The notes beneath the pieces are model-generated. The model did no database searches. It was given only the letters and a program-made list of their open reading frames with translations, and was not told where the DNA came from. Below, one piece after another: positions 53,501 to 62,214 of a stretch of DNA of 64,000 bases. The translations under genes were made by a program, and so were the position numbers. The stretch is from the NCBI GenBank assembly GCA_013141175.1, contig JABFRN010000001.1:3120001-3184000 (forward strand), written 5' to 3'. This DNA comes from Lysobacter sp. GTDB lineage: Bacteria; Pseudomonadota; Gammaproteobacteria; Xanthomonadales; Xanthomonadaceae. Within the stretch, counting starts at the first letter, position 1; the number at the start of each line of letters is the position of its first letter.

Positions 53501-53882
53501 AGTCGACCGACGCGCATTGCCTGCGCCGGATGCAGAGGCGTTCACGGTCGCGGAATACACCCCGCCGCGCAATGCAGAAGAGGAGACGCTGACCGCGCTC
53601 TGGGCCGAAGTACTGGGCAGGCCGCAGGTCGGCATCCACGATAATTTCTTCGATCTGGGTGGGCATTCGCTGCTCGCCACGCAGTTGGTTACCCGCATGC
53701 AGAAAGCGCTCGGCGGAGATATCGGCCTGCGGATGATGTTCGAGGCGCCGACCGTTGCCCAATTCGCCGAGCTGCTGCTGAACAACCGGATGAAGAACAT
53801 CGACGAGGACGCGCTGACCGCCATGCTGCAACAGCTCGAAGGCCTGTCCGAAGACGACATCCAAGCCATGTTGGCCGGTTGA
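50547..53882 (+). CDS. Nonribosomal peptide synthetase, module 2 (C-A-T), glycine-type code
   Basis: This 1,111-residue protein starts LDQRLATLSPDKRALLMQQLA, a docking-like segment matching that of the other two synthetases. The C domain has HHIAVDG at about 175-181; the A domain has YVIFTSGSTGRPKG at about 649-662 and ELWNVYGPTETTVW. The T domain has FFDLGGHSLLATQL with Ser at about 1041, and the tail LQQLEGLSEDDIQAMLAG is docking-like. Hand-aligned specificity residues D-I-L-Q-F-G-V-V-W-K resemble the glycine code (D-I-L-Q-L-G-x-I-W-K), so glycine is the tentative second residue. Module 1 shares the GEALPREL A-domain subtype. No epimerase or methylation domain is present. Confidence 0.93.
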   Translation: MSELDQRLATLSPDKRALLMQQLARKAAATPQNEIGRRARPERLPLSSAQQRLWILDQIDPGNSVYNVTSLMRFRGHLDIDALERTLSEIMRRHESLRTVFVKDEEGPRQVILPAEPLRLVQHDVSNEQDEAREKAAMALATADASAPFDLAKGPVLRATLIRVAADEALLLLSAHHIAVDGWSFGVVYGELTQLYAAFLADRPSPLPELAIQYADYTLWQLEEAQGDSAQAQLEYWKQRFATPPPVLELPGDRPRPPIQSYRGNVLGHVIPTALYDEVKRFSRQEGATAFMTFLAAFHALLSRYSGQDDIVVGVGNANRPRREIEALVGFFINTLPLRVDMSGNPTFRELLAQVKTSTIDSYANQDVPVERLIESLNIERSLSHSPLFQTMVFYQNFPEQTVELPGLTLLPVRLDSAHSGTARADISIFANESPDGLMLLVEYASDLFDHDYIEAFAGHLEQLMRSVVADPGRRLSELEILSAEERKRLRVDLNATARPMPAEATIHAMFEAQVLRSPQAVAVVQGGTRLTYAELDAQAAAVAAQLRAHGCGPGTMVGLFLDRTPRMLAALLGTLKSGAAYVPLDPSYPADRIGFMLEDSSAPVVITEDALAGQLPAGAHALLRIEDALAAPAPAAPMPSPAGAEDTAYVIFTSGSTGRPKGVCIPHRAAVNFLASMAREPGLAADDTLCAITTLSFDIALLELMLPLTVGARVALADRATASDGEALAAMLENVGASVMQATPATWRMLLDAGWGGRPQMRMFCGGEALPRELADRLLGCGRELWNVYGPTETTVWSTVERVQPGQAAIAIGRPIDNTEVYIVDKHLQLVPAGIPGELLIGGLGVAKGYLDRPELTAEKFIADTLGQRANGRLYRTGDLARWRRDGRLEAIGRIDHQVKLRGFRIELGEIESVLAAHDAVAQAVVICREDRPGDKRLVAYLIPSEGDIDIAALRAAARERLPEYMMPSAFMTMDRLPLTPNGKVDRRALPAPDAEAFTVAEYTPPRNAEEETLTALWAEVLGRPQVGIHDNFFDLGGHSLLATQLVTRMQKALGGDIGLRMMFEAPTVAQFAELLLNNRMKNIDEDALTAMLQQLEGLSEDDIQAMLAG

Positions 53883-53928
53883 TCCGATCGGTTTTGAACA
53901 TGGAAGTATCCAGGAGATTTTCCAGCGC

Positions 53929-56900
53929 ATGACATCATCGACAGAAAAGCCCGCAGACGCTGGAGGCTCTTCGCTGGCCGATCGGTTGGCCAAATTGAGT
54001 CCGCAACAGCGCGAATTGCTGCTCCGCAATCTCGGCCAGCGTGGCGCCGGGGTCGCGACGGACAGCGAGCCGACCGCGCGCGCGGTCGTCGGGCAGCCGT
54101 TGCCGTTGACGCCCGCGCAGCAGCAGATGTGGGTATTCGAACGGCTGCAGCCGGGCACCAGCGCGTACCTGATCTACAACCATCTGCTGCTCGAAGGCCC
54201 GCTCGATATCGCGGTACTGGAAGCGGCATGCGCTGTGGTGATCCAACGCCACGACATGTTGCGGACCAGCTATTCCGAGCGTGCCGGCGAGCCCGTGCAG
54301 ACGGTCGCCGAGCGCGTGGAATTCTCGATCCCGGTCATCGATCTGTCGACTCTGCCGGAAGCGGAGCGCGGCGTCGCCATGCAGCGCGAGGTCGACAGGG
54401 AATCGGCGCGGCCGTTCGATCTGTCGCGCGCACCCTTGATGCGGTCGGTGATCCTCCGGTTGGCGCCCGATCGGCATGTCTGGTTGCTGAGTACCCATCA
54501 CATCATGTCCGACGCATGGTCGGTGGGCATGGTCGAGAACGAAGTCACCCATTGCTACAACGCCATGCTCGCCGGGGAGTCGCCACGATTGGCGCATAAA
54601 GCGCTGCAGTTCGCCGACGTGGTCCTTTGGCAGGCCGAACCCGTGCAGCAGCAGCGGATAAGCCGCCAGATCGAATTCTGGAGAGAGGCGCTTTCGGGGA
54701 CATCGGGCTTGCTGGATCTGCCCACCGACCACCCTCGCGCGGCGGTGCTTTCTCCGCGCGGCGCTCGCCATGAGTTCGCCATGAGCGTCGAATTCCGCGA
54801 CCGCGTGTCGGGACTCGCGCGCGCCGAAAACACGACCATTTTCGTGGTGTTGCTCTCCGCGTTCCAGGCGCTGCTCGCGCGCTATTCCGGGGATACCGAT
54901 ATCGTGGTGGGCACGCCGGTGGCCAATCGACGGGTGGCTGACCTCGAGCCGTTGGTGGGACTGTTCGTCAACACCACCGCCTTGCGTGGAGATCTCTCCG
55001 GAGACCCCTCGTTCCGCGAACTGTTCGCGCGCAACCGCAACCACGTCCTGTCCGCGCTCGAAAATGCCGATGCGCCGCTGGAGCGCGTGCTCGACCACCT
55101 CAATATCGAACGCGCGCCGGGCCGGACGCCGTTGTTCCAGACCATGTTCGTACTGCAGAACACGGCGGACAGCGAATCGTTTCCGATGAAAGGCATCAAG
55201 AAGACATGGGTCGACAACGCGATCGAAACCGCGCGCTTCGAGCTGACGCTGTCGCTGATGGAGTGCAAGCGTGGGCTGCTGTGCCTGATCGACTACAGCT
55301 CCGATCTGTTCCTCGAGTCCACGATCGTGCGCATGGCCGGGCATTTCGAAGCGCTGTTGCGCGGCATGGTCGAGCAGCCCGGGCTGCCGATCTCGCATCC
55401 GTCGCTGATCACCGATGACGAGCGTGCCGAACTGCTGTCGCTCGGCGATGGCGGGCCTGCGCTGGCTGGCGAGGGCGACACGCTGCACGACCTGTTCGCG
55501 CTGCAGGCCGCGCGCACGCCCGATGCGATCGCGCTGGTGGAACCGGGGCCGGACGGTAGCGTGCGCGAATGGACCTATGCGCAAGCGCTTTCCCGCGTCA
55601 ACGGCATCGGATCGGCGCTGCAGGCGAAGGGCGTGGGCCCCGGCGAGTTCGTGGCGATCCTGACCGATCGTTCCGCCGAAGCGACACTGGCGGTGCTGGG
55701 CGTGTTGGCGTCTGGCGCCGCTTATCTTCCGCTCGATCCGTCGAATCCCGACGAGCGACTGGGTTTCCTGCTCGATGATGCAGGCGCACGCGCGCTGCTG
55801 GTGCCGACGCAGCTCCGCGCGCGTGCCGACGAACTGGTTTCGGCGACGCCAGCCTTGCGCGCGCATGTGCTGCACACCGATGAAATCGCTGCCGCGGACG
55901 CCGCACCCGTAGTCGAACGCCGCGGCGACGATGTCGCTTACCTGATCTACACCTCGGGTTCCACCGGCATGCCGAAAGGCGTCGTGGTGGAGCATCGCGG
56001 CGCGGTGAACCTGGTCCGGGGTTTCCTGGCGCGGCATCGTTTCGAGGGCCAGCGACTGTTGATGATCCCGCCGCTGATTTTCGACGCCTCGGTCGGCGAT
56101 GTGTTCCCGGTATTGGCCTGCGGTGCTGCGCTGGTGCTGCATCCGTCGCCCACCGAACTCGGGCCGTCGGAACTCGAGCGCTTCTGCCGCGAGTTCCATG
56201 TCACCGCCATCGATGCGCCGACGGCGCTGTGGCGGCGTTGGAGCGAAGGCTGGTCGCTGCGCACCCGCAGCGAACCGCCGTTGCCCGGTTTGAACCTGAT
56301 GATGGTCGGGGGCGAAAGCGTCCCGGTCGAACAGGTGCGCCGCTTCGCCGGGACCACCGGACGCAAGGCGACGCTCTGCAACCATTACGGCCCGACCGAG
56401 GCATCGGTGTGCGCGACGCTCTATTCGACGACCGATGGCGCCGAGATCGCATCGCTCGATCTGCCGATCGGACGGCCGCTGCCCGGTGTCCGCATCTACC
56501 TGTTGGATTCGCATCGGCAACCGGTGCCTCGCGGTGTGGTCGGCGAGCTTTACATCGGCGGGCATGGGGTGGCGCGCGGTTACCTTGGCGCGCCCGAATT
56601 GACGGCGGAACGTTTCGTCGACGACGCGTTCAGCACGGAACAGGGCGCGCGGATGTATCGCACCGGCGATCTCGCGCGCTGGAACAGGGACGGCACGCTG
56701 CAGTTCGTCGGTCGACGGGACCACCAGATCAAACTGCGCGGCGTGCGTATCGAGCTGGGCGAGATCGACAACGCGCTCGCGGCGCTTCCCGGTGTACAGA
56801 CCGCGGTGACGCTGCTGCGCGAGGATCGCCCCGGCGACCGCCGCCTGGTCGCTTATGTCGTGGTCGATCGGCAGGACATCGACGCCGCGGCGCTGCGCGC

Positions 56901-58482
56901 CGGACTCGCGCGCCGTCTGCCCGAAGCGATGCTGCCGTCGGCGTTCGTGTTCCTGCCGGCGATGCCGTTGACCGCCAATGGCAAGATCGATCGCCGTGCC
57001 TTGCCTGCACCGAGCGCGGAGACGCCGGCGGAACGCGCGATACGCGCGCCGCGGACGCCGACCGAGCATGCGGTGCTCGCGGTCTGGCGCGAGGTCATCG
57101 GCCGCGAGGACCTGAGCACCGACGACGATTTCTTCGCGAGTGGCGGCGATTCGCTGTCGACCTTGCCGCTGGTGTTCAAGCTGCAGGCGGCGTTGGGCGT
57201 GGAAGTGCCGCTGTCTGCGGTGTTCTCGACGCCGACGATCTCCGGCCTGTCGGAGAGCATCGACCGCCTGCTCGGCGGCGGCGAACTCGATCGCATCGAC
57301 CTCGCTTCGCGGGTGGTATTGCCCGAGGAGATCGATGGTCGTCTTGTCGCGGCGGCGATCGCGCCCCGAGAAACGCCGCGCTCGGTGCTGTTGACCGGCG
57401 CGACCGGCTTTCTCGGCGCCTATGTCCTGCGCGATCTGATCGACCTGACGGCTGCCGAAGTGGTATGCCTGGTGCGCGCCGACAACGCGCAGGAAGGCGT
57501 GCAGCGGATCCGCAACAACCTCGAACAATACGGACTCTGGCGCGATGGCGACGAAGCGCGTCTGCATCCGTTGGTCGGTGACTTGTCCAGTCCTCGCTTC
57601 GGGCTGAGCGAAGAGGCATACGCGGATGCGGCGGATCGCATCGACGCGATCATCCACAACGGCGGCATGGTCAATTTCCTGGCGCCGTACAGTCGGCATG
57701 AGGCTGCGAACGTCGGTGGCACGCGCGAAGTCCTGCGCCTGGCGACGACTTCACATTTGAAACCCGTGCAACTGGTCTCGACGCTCGGCGTTTGCCTGAC
57801 CGAGAGCAATTACGGTCGAACCGTTCGCGAATCCGATCCGCCGCCGCACCACGAAAGCCAGCACGATGGTTACAACCAGAGCAAATGGGTCAGCGAGCAA
57901 CTGGGCATCGTCGCGCGTTCGCGTGGCGTGCCGGTCGCGATCCACCGGCCGGCGCGAGTCACCGGCGATGCCCGCACCGGCGTGGGAAACCCCGGCGATT
58001 ATTTCAACGCATGGTTGACCGGCTGCATCCAGATGGGCCTGGGGCCGATCTGGCCCGATGATTACCTGGACATGACCCCGGTCGATTATGTCGCGCGCGC
58101 GATCGTGCAGATCATGCTCGGTGCGGGCGATCCCTGCGGCAATTACCACTATTTCAATCCGCACACCCTGTCCACGCACGATGCCGTCCTTGCGATGCGG
58201 GAGGCCGGTTTCCCGGTTCGCGAAGTGGAATACACGCAATGGCGAGGTGCGATGTTGACGGCGCTGTCGAACGGCACGGGCAATGCGCTTGAACCCTTCG
58301 CCGGACTGTTTCCCGAACTCTGGCCGTCCACGCCGGATCCGACGATCTTCGACTGCAGCGCCACCGAGGCGACGGTCGCTCCGCTCGGTACGTTCTGTCC
58401 ACCTGCGGACCGGGCCTTGCTGATCCGTTATCTGAGATTCCTGCAACTGCGCGGGTTCCTTCCGGCGACGGCCTCGTCATGA
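53929..58482 (+). CDS. Nonribosomal peptide synthetase, module 3 with terminal reductase (C-A-T-R)
   Basis: This 1,517-residue protein starts behind CAGGAGATTTT, with the shared docking-like LADRLAKLSPQQRELLLRNL. The C domain active site reads HHIMSDA (Ala for Gly) at about 191-197. The A domain shows LIYTSGSTGMPKG (about 673) and NHYGPTEASV; hand-aligned code D-A-G-D-M-G-H-V-C-K, unassigned. The carrier Ser is in DFFASGGDSLS (about 1075). From about 1150 a thioester reductase domain follows, with NADPH motif LLTGATGFLGAYVLRD, STLGV, and catalytic YNQSK (Tyr about 1314, Lys 1318). It releases the peptide as an aldehyde, possibly reduced further to an alcohol or cyclised to an imine. No thioesterase is present. 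The stop overlaps the MFS gene. Confidence 0.94.
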   Translation: MTSSTEKPADAGGSSLADRLAKLSPQQRELLLRNLGQRGAGVATDSEPTARAVVGQPLPLTPAQQQMWVFERLQPGTSAYLIYNHLLLEGPLDIAVLEAACAVVIQRHDMLRTSYSERAGEPVQTVAERVEFSIPVIDLSTLPEAERGVAMQREVDRESARPFDLSRAPLMRSVILRLAPDRHVWLLSTHHIMSDAWSVGMVENEVTHCYNAMLAGESPRLAHKALQFADVVLWQAEPVQQQRISRQIEFWREALSGTSGLLDLPTDHPRAAVLSPRGARHEFAMSVEFRDRVSGLARAENTTIFVVLLSAFQALLARYSGDTDIVVGTPVANRRVADLEPLVGLFVNTTALRGDLSGDPSFRELFARNRNHVLSALENADAPLERVLDHLNIERAPGRTPLFQTMFVLQNTADSESFPMKGIKKTWVDNAIETARFELTLSLMECKRGLLCLIDYSSDLFLESTIVRMAGHFEALLRGMVEQPGLPISHPSLITDDERAELLSLGDGGPALAGEGDTLHDLFALQAARTPDAIALVEPGPDGSVREWTYAQALSRVNGIGSALQAKGVGPGEFVAILTDRSAEATLAVLGVLASGAAYLPLDPSNPDERLGFLLDDAGARALLVPTQLRARADELVSATPALRAHVLHTDEIAAADAAPVVERRGDDVAYLIYTSGSTGMPKGVVVEHRGAVNLVRGFLARHRFEGQRLLMIPPLIFDASVGDVFPVLACGAALVLHPSPTELGPSELERFCREFHVTAIDAPTALWRRWSEGWSLRTRSEPPLPGLNLMMVGGESVPVEQVRRFAGTTGRKATLCNHYGPTEASVCATLYSTTDGAEIASLDLPIGRPLPGVRIYLLDSHRQPVPRGVVGELYIGGHGVARGYLGAPELTAERFVDDAFSTEQGARMYRTGDLARWNRDGTLQFVGRRDHQIKLRGVRIELGEIDNALAALPGVQTAVTLLREDRPGDRRLVAYVVVDRQDIDAAALRAGLARRLPEAMLPSAFVFLPAMPLTANGKIDRRALPAPSAETPAERAIRAPRTPTEHAVLAVWREVIGREDLSTDDDFFASGGDSLSTLPLVFKLQAALGVEVPLSAVFSTPTISGLSESIDRLLGGGELDRIDLASRVVLPEEIDGRLVAAAIAPRETPRSVLLTGATGFLGAYVLRDLIDLTAAEVVCLVRADNAQEGVQRIRNNLEQYGLWRDGDEARLHPLVGDLSSPRFGLSEEAYADAADRIDAIIHNGGMVNFLAPYSRHEAANVGGTREVLRLATTSHLKPVQLVSTLGVCLTESNYGRTVRESDPPPHHESQHDGYNQSKWVSEQLGIVARSRGVPVAIHRPARVTGDARTGVGNPGDYFNAWLTGCIQMGLGPIWPDDYLDMTPVDYVARAIVQIMLGAGDPCGNYHYFNPHTLSTHDAVLAMREAGFPVREVEYTQWRGAMLTALSNGTGNALEPFAGLFPELWPSTPDPTIFDCSATEATVAPLGTFCPPADRALLIRYLRFLQLRGFLPATASS

Positions 58483-59804
58483 ACAAGCCGGACAACATCG
58501 TTTCCGAGTTTCGCGATTTCCTGCAGATATGGTTCGGGCAGCTGGTTTCGGGCGTGGGCTCGCAGCTCACCAGTTTCGCGCTGGGTTTGTGGGTCTACCA
58601 GACCACCGGTTCGATCACGCGATTCGCGCTGGTGTTCGTGTCGATGGCGGTGCCGACACTGGTGCTGCTGCCTTTCGCCGGCGCACTGGTCGATCGCTGG
58701 GATCGACGGCGCACGATGATCGTCTGCGAGAGCGTGTCCGCGATCGTGATCGGTTCGATGGCGCTGCAGGCGGCGATCGGGCAACTGAGCATGTGGCAGA
58801 TCTACGTCGGTATCGGCATGACCGCGATGTCGAATGCATTGCTGCAGACCGCTTACGCGGCCAGCGTTCCGCTATTGGCGGATCGCGAGCGCCTGACCCG
58901 CGTCAACGGCCTGATCCAGACCGGGCAGGGCCTGGCGCTGGTGGGTGGGCCGGCGTTGGCCGGTATCCTGGTGAGCGTCATGGGCATCCCCGGTGTACTG
59001 GCGGTGGATGCGTTGACCTTCGTCGTCGGCGCGATCTGCGTCTCATTGGCGCGCATTCCGCGGCCGTTGCGCGATGACACCCAGAAGACCGACCTGCTTC
59101 GCGAGGCGCATGAGGGTTGGCGCTATGTCGCCGAGCGTCCGGGCCTGCTCGGCCTGCTCGGTCTCAGTGCCATCGGCAGTTTCCTGTACGCCATCGCCAG
59201 CATCACGATCACGCCGCTGGTCTTGATCACGACCCAGCAGGACGAGCGCATGCTCGGGCTGCAGATGTCGTTGAGCTGCAGCGGCCTGCTGGTCGGCGGG
59301 TTGCTGATCACGCTTTGGGGCGGGCCGCGACAGAAGATCCATGGCCTGCTCGGCTTCAGCGTGCTCAGCGGGTTCGCGATCGCCATCCATGGCCTGGCGC
59401 CGTCGCTGGCCCTGCTGATCGTCGCGGGCTTCATGATGTTCCTCACCATCCCGCCCGCGCAGTCGGCGAGCATGGCGCTGTGGCAGACCAAGGTCCCGTC
59501 GCACCTGCTGGGACGCACGATGGCGATACTGCGAATGACCAGCGAGGCGACGCTGCCGATCGGTTTCCTGCTCGCGGGTCCGTTGGCCGAGTTCGTGTTC
59601 GAGCCGGTGATGATGCCGGGCGGCGCGCTCGCCGGTACGGTCGGGTCGGTCATCGGCATCGGCCCGGGACGCGGGCTCGCGCTGCTGTTCATCGTGCTGG
59701 GCGTGTTGATGATGATCGTGGCTGCTGCAGGCTATGGAATACGTTCAATTCGAAGGATCGAAGTCGAGATTCCCGACGCGCCGCTGCCCGCGATCGCGAC
59801 TTGA
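58479..59804 (+). CDS. MFS exporter, DHA3-like
   Basis: This 441-residue protein with about twelve hydrophobic helices starts FRDFLQIWFGQLVSGVGSQL, the typical beginning of DHA3-type drug and peptide exporters. It has the cytoplasmic loop VDRWDRRRTMIV (MFS motif A variant) and a characteristic late loop FVFEPVMMPGGALAGTVGSV followed by IGIGPGRGLALLF. Relatives commonly sit in NRPS clusters and are thought to export the product. It overlaps the NRPS stop by four bases. Probably in the inner membrane. Confidence 0.92.
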   Translation: MNKPDNIVSEFRDFLQIWFGQLVSGVGSQLTSFALGLWVYQTTGSITRFALVFVSMAVPTLVLLPFAGALVDRWDRRRTMIVCESVSAIVIGSMALQAAIGQLSMWQIYVGIGMTAMSNALLQTAYAASVPLLADRERLTRVNGLIQTGQGLALVGGPALAGILVSVMGIPGVLAVDALTFVVGAICVSLARIPRPLRDDTQKTDLLREAHEGWRYVAERPGLLGLLGLSAIGSFLYAIASITITPLVLITTQQDERMLGLQMSLSCSGLLVGGLLITLWGGPRQKIHGLLGFSVLSGFAIAIHGLAPSLALLIVAGFMMFLTIPPAQSASMALWQTKVPSHLLGRTMAILRMTSEATLPIGFLLAGPLAEFVFEPVMMPGGALAGTVGSVIGIGPGRGLALLFIVLGVLMMIVAAAGYGIRSIRRIEVEIPDAPLPAIAT

Positions 59805-60056
59805 ATGCGACAGGATCGAACCACCATGGAGACAACGACGGATATGGAGCGTGACTCGCGGCGATATATCGAGGTGCATTCTCACCCCGCGGGTATGTCG
59901 AGCAATGCGGTTGTCCGGGCCGAGGATCCGGTCATGTGGGAAGGACATCGGAACGTGCTGGGCCTCGCGTGCAGGTCGCGCCAAAGACCGCGAGCGATAT
60001 TCGCGGTTTCCGCGACACATGCGCAACGCAGATCATTCATGGGAAGAATTCAATGA
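59805..60056 (+). CDS. Possible small protein between the exporter and the DUF gene (doubtful)
   Basis: An 83-codon frame starts directly after the exporter stop (TGAATG) and its TGA overlaps the next start as ATGA, the same coupling geometry as the other genes here. There is no recognisable domain. The second half uses many AGG, AGA, ATA and TCA codons rare in this genome, and no ribosome site is evident, so it may be a non-coding spacer. Listed because the fit is exact. Confidence 0.25.
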   Translation: MRQDRTTMETTTDMERDSRRYIEVHSHPAGMSSNAVVRAEDPVMWEGHRNVLGLACRSRQRPRAIFAVSATHAQRRSFMGRIQ

Positions 60057-60817
60057 GCGCTAACAATCAGACCACGGCGACCCGGCCCAACCCGGAGGGA
60101 TCCGCAGTCTCCGCAAGCGGCGACGCTGTGAAACATCCGCTGCAGCTTCGACGCGCGTCGGAAGTGGATGCCGGCAACGACGCCGAATCGCCCCTGGGTG
60201 CCACCATCGCCTGGGCCCGCAGGTTCCTGGCACGGCCGCATCCTGACCTTGGACGCGCCGGCCCGGTGTGTCCGTTCACGCCGATGGCGCTGGAGCTCGA
60301 CACCATCTGGTTGATCGAGATCGCCGAATCGAAGCCGGATCCGCTGTGGATGCAGGAGACCATCGAACAATGCCGGCAGGTGTTCATGGAAACCGAGCCG
60401 CGCGAAGGGCCGCTCTCCATCAACAAGGTGATCATGGTGGTGTTCTCCGGCATGAGCGCCGACGACGCTCCGTGGATCGACGCGTTGCAGGCGAAGTTGA
60501 AACCCAACTTCGTCGATGTCGGTCTGATGCTCGGCGAGTTCCACTCCAAGAACGACACGCCCGGCCTGCGCAACGAGAACTTCCGCCCGCTGCGCAGTCC
60601 CATTCCGATGCTGGTGATCCGGCACATGGTCGAATCCGACCTGCCGTTCCTCAAGCGCGAATGCGATCAGCCGGAGGTGCGCATTTCCTATCTGCGCTCT
60701 TACCTGCGCCGTCTCGGCGCGAACATACGCCGGAACTATTTCGACCAGGCCGTCGATGCGCTGGTGGACGCCGAAATCGAACTGCGCGCGAATGCGCGCG
60801 CGGGGGGGCTGTCATGA
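60053..60817 (+). CDS. Unknown cluster protein, probably DUF6875 family
   Basis: This 254-residue soluble protein contains the conserved-looking block RPHPDLGRAGPVCPFTP, a later AESKPDPLWMQETIEQCR region, and MLGEFHSKNDTPGLRN. From memory these resemble the family named DUF6875, found next to monooxygenases and NRPS genes; I cannot verify this. The start at 60053 follows GGGAAG by 7 bases. No cofactor motif is seen; a metal or haem role through the Cys and His residues is possible but speculative. The stop overlaps the monooxygenase gene (ATGA), so the two are coupled and probably act together on the peptide or its precursor. Confidence 0.75.
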   Translation: MSANNQTTATRPNPEGSAVSASGDAVKHPLQLRRASEVDAGNDAESPLGATIAWARRFLARPHPDLGRAGPVCPFTPMALELDTIWLIEIAESKPDPLWMQETIEQCRQVFMETEPREGPLSINKVIMVVFSGMSADDAPWIDALQAKLKPNFVDVGLMLGEFHSKNDTPGLRNENFRPLRSPIPMLVIRHMVESDLPFLKRECDQPEVRISYLRSYLRRLGANIRRNYFDQAVDALVDAEIELRANARAGGLS

Positions 60818-62214
60818 GCGGATCGTCTTCAGGCATGCAACGCGTCGCGATCGTCGGCGGTGGCCTCGCCGGCTCCCTGCTCGCGCTGGCGCTGTCGGAG
60901 CGTGGCTACGAAGTCGATGTGTTCGAACGTCGCGGCGACCCCCGCGCCGCCGGTGCCGAAAGCGGTCGTTCGATCAACCTCGGCCTGTCCAAGCGCGGTA
61001 TCCAGGCATTGACCGAGGTCGGCCTGATCGACATGGTGATGCCGATGACCGTGGTGATGCGCGGTCGCGTGATCCATGCGCCCGACGGCACCACCCGCTT
61101 CCAGCCCTACGGCAAGAACGGCGGAGAAGTGCTGTATTCGATCGACCGCAGCGAACTGATCCGGCTGCTGCTCGATCGCGCCGAGCGCCAGCCCGGCGTC
61201 AAGCTGCATTTCGAACACCGCTTCGTTTCGGCGGACAAGGAACGCCGCGAACTCGAAATCGAATCCGAAGGCGCGGTCCGCCGTGTCGCCGCCGACTGGG
61301 TGATCTGCGCCGACGGCGCGTTCTCGCGCTGTCGCCCTGAGATGCAGCATGGCCTGCGCGCCGATTACCACCGTGAATATCTGGAGTGGGGTTACAAGGA
61401 GCTCTCGCTTGCAGCCGGGCCCGATGGGCAGTCGGTGATCGACCTCACCGCGTTGCACGTGTGGCCGCGCGCGCATTGTCTGTTCGTCTCCCATCCCAAC
61501 CGAGACGGTTCGCATACGCTGACCCTGTTCCTGCCGCACGAAGGACCGGACAGTTTCGAGACGGCGAAAACGCCGGACGACATCCGCACGCTGTTCCAGA
61601 AGTATTTCCCGGACCTGCTGCCGATGCTGCCCGGGCTGGTCGAGCAATGGACCAGTCGTCCGACCGGCGCGCTGCTCACCACCAAGACCGCACCGTGGCG
61701 TTTCGAGGACTGGATGGTACTGGTCGGCGATTCCGCGCACGCGGTGTATCCGTTCTACGGCCAGGGCATGAACTCGGCGTTCGAGGACTGCTCGGCGCTG
61801 CTGTCGGCGCTGAAAACGCACGCCAGCGATCGCAAGCGCGCATTCACCGCCTACGAACAATCGAGGCGCCCGCAGACCGACGTGCTGATGGAGTTGTCGA
61901 AAGCCAACTTCGTGGAATTGCGGCAGAAAGTCAGTTCGCCGTGGTTCGTCGCCCGCAAGCGCCTGGATGTCGCCCTCAGCCGGTTGATGCCGAATGTGTG
62001 GCTGCCGATCTACACGATGGTCTCGCACACCACCATGCCTTACTCGGATGCACTGGCGCGTGCGCGCAAGCAGGACCGCATCCTCGGCGTGTCCGTGGCC
62101 ATGTGCGCGCTGGCGATCGGCACGGGCGCCTGGTGGATGCTGGGCCCGCTGAGACCAGGTGGGCGGACAACGATATGTCGCTGTTCCGCCCCTTGCTGCC
62201 GGACGACGTCCTGA
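60814..62214 (+). CDS. FAD-dependent monooxygenase, kynurenine 3-monooxygenase-like
   Basis: This 466-residue class A flavoprotein monooxygenase has the Rossmann motif VAIVGGGLAGSLLALALSERG at residues of about 11-31, SINLGLSKRG as in KMO, the WVICADGAFS block and the FAD-ribityl motif LVGDSAHAVYPFYGQGMNSAFED. The C-terminus has a hydrophobic segment (VSVAMCALAIGTGAWWMLGP) like the membrane tail of KMO enzymes. It should hydroxylate an aromatic ring using NAD(P)H and O2, either kynurenine itself to supply a building block or an aromatic residue of the peptide. Its position between the DUF gene and the PPTase argues for a cluster role over tryptophan catabolism, but no kynureninase or dioxygenase is nearby. 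It overlaps the PPTase start by 40 bases. Confidence 0.88.
   Translation: MSGSSSGMQRVAIVGGGLAGSLLALALSERGYEVDVFERRGDPRAAGAESGRSINLGLSKRGIQALTEVGLIDMVMPMTVVMRGRVIHAPDGTTRFQPYGKNGGEVLYSIDRSELIRLLLDRAERQPGVKLHFEHRFVSADKERRELEIESEGAVRRVAADWVICADGAFSRCRPEMQHGLRADYHREYLEWGYKELSLAAGPDGQSVIDLTALHVWPRAHCLFVSHPNRDGSHTLTLFLPHEGPDSFETAKTPDDIRTLFQKYFPDLLPMLPGLVEQWTSRPTGALLTTKTAPWRFEDWMVLVGDSAHAVYPFYGQGMNSAFEDCSALLSALKTHASDRKRAFTAYEQSRRPQTDVLMELSKANFVELRQKVSSPWFVARKRLDVALSRLMPNVWLPIYTMVSHTTMPYSDALARARKQDRILGVSVAMCALAIGTGAWWMLGPLRPGGRTTICRCSAPCCRTTS

Noticed and set aside
50526-54158. Minus-strand frame of about 1,210 codons opposite NRPS module 2
   Set aside because: Antisense of clear C-A-T coding sequence; the translation is His/Arg/Gln-rich without domains.
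53935-57699. Minus-strand frame of about 1,250 codons opposite NRPS module 3
   Set aside because: Same reason: a shadow caused by high third-position GC.
47203-58482. Epimerase, thioesterase or MbtH-like elements in the NRPS cluster
   Set aside because: No E-domain or thioesterase motif and no MbtH-like gene could be found in or between the synthetases.
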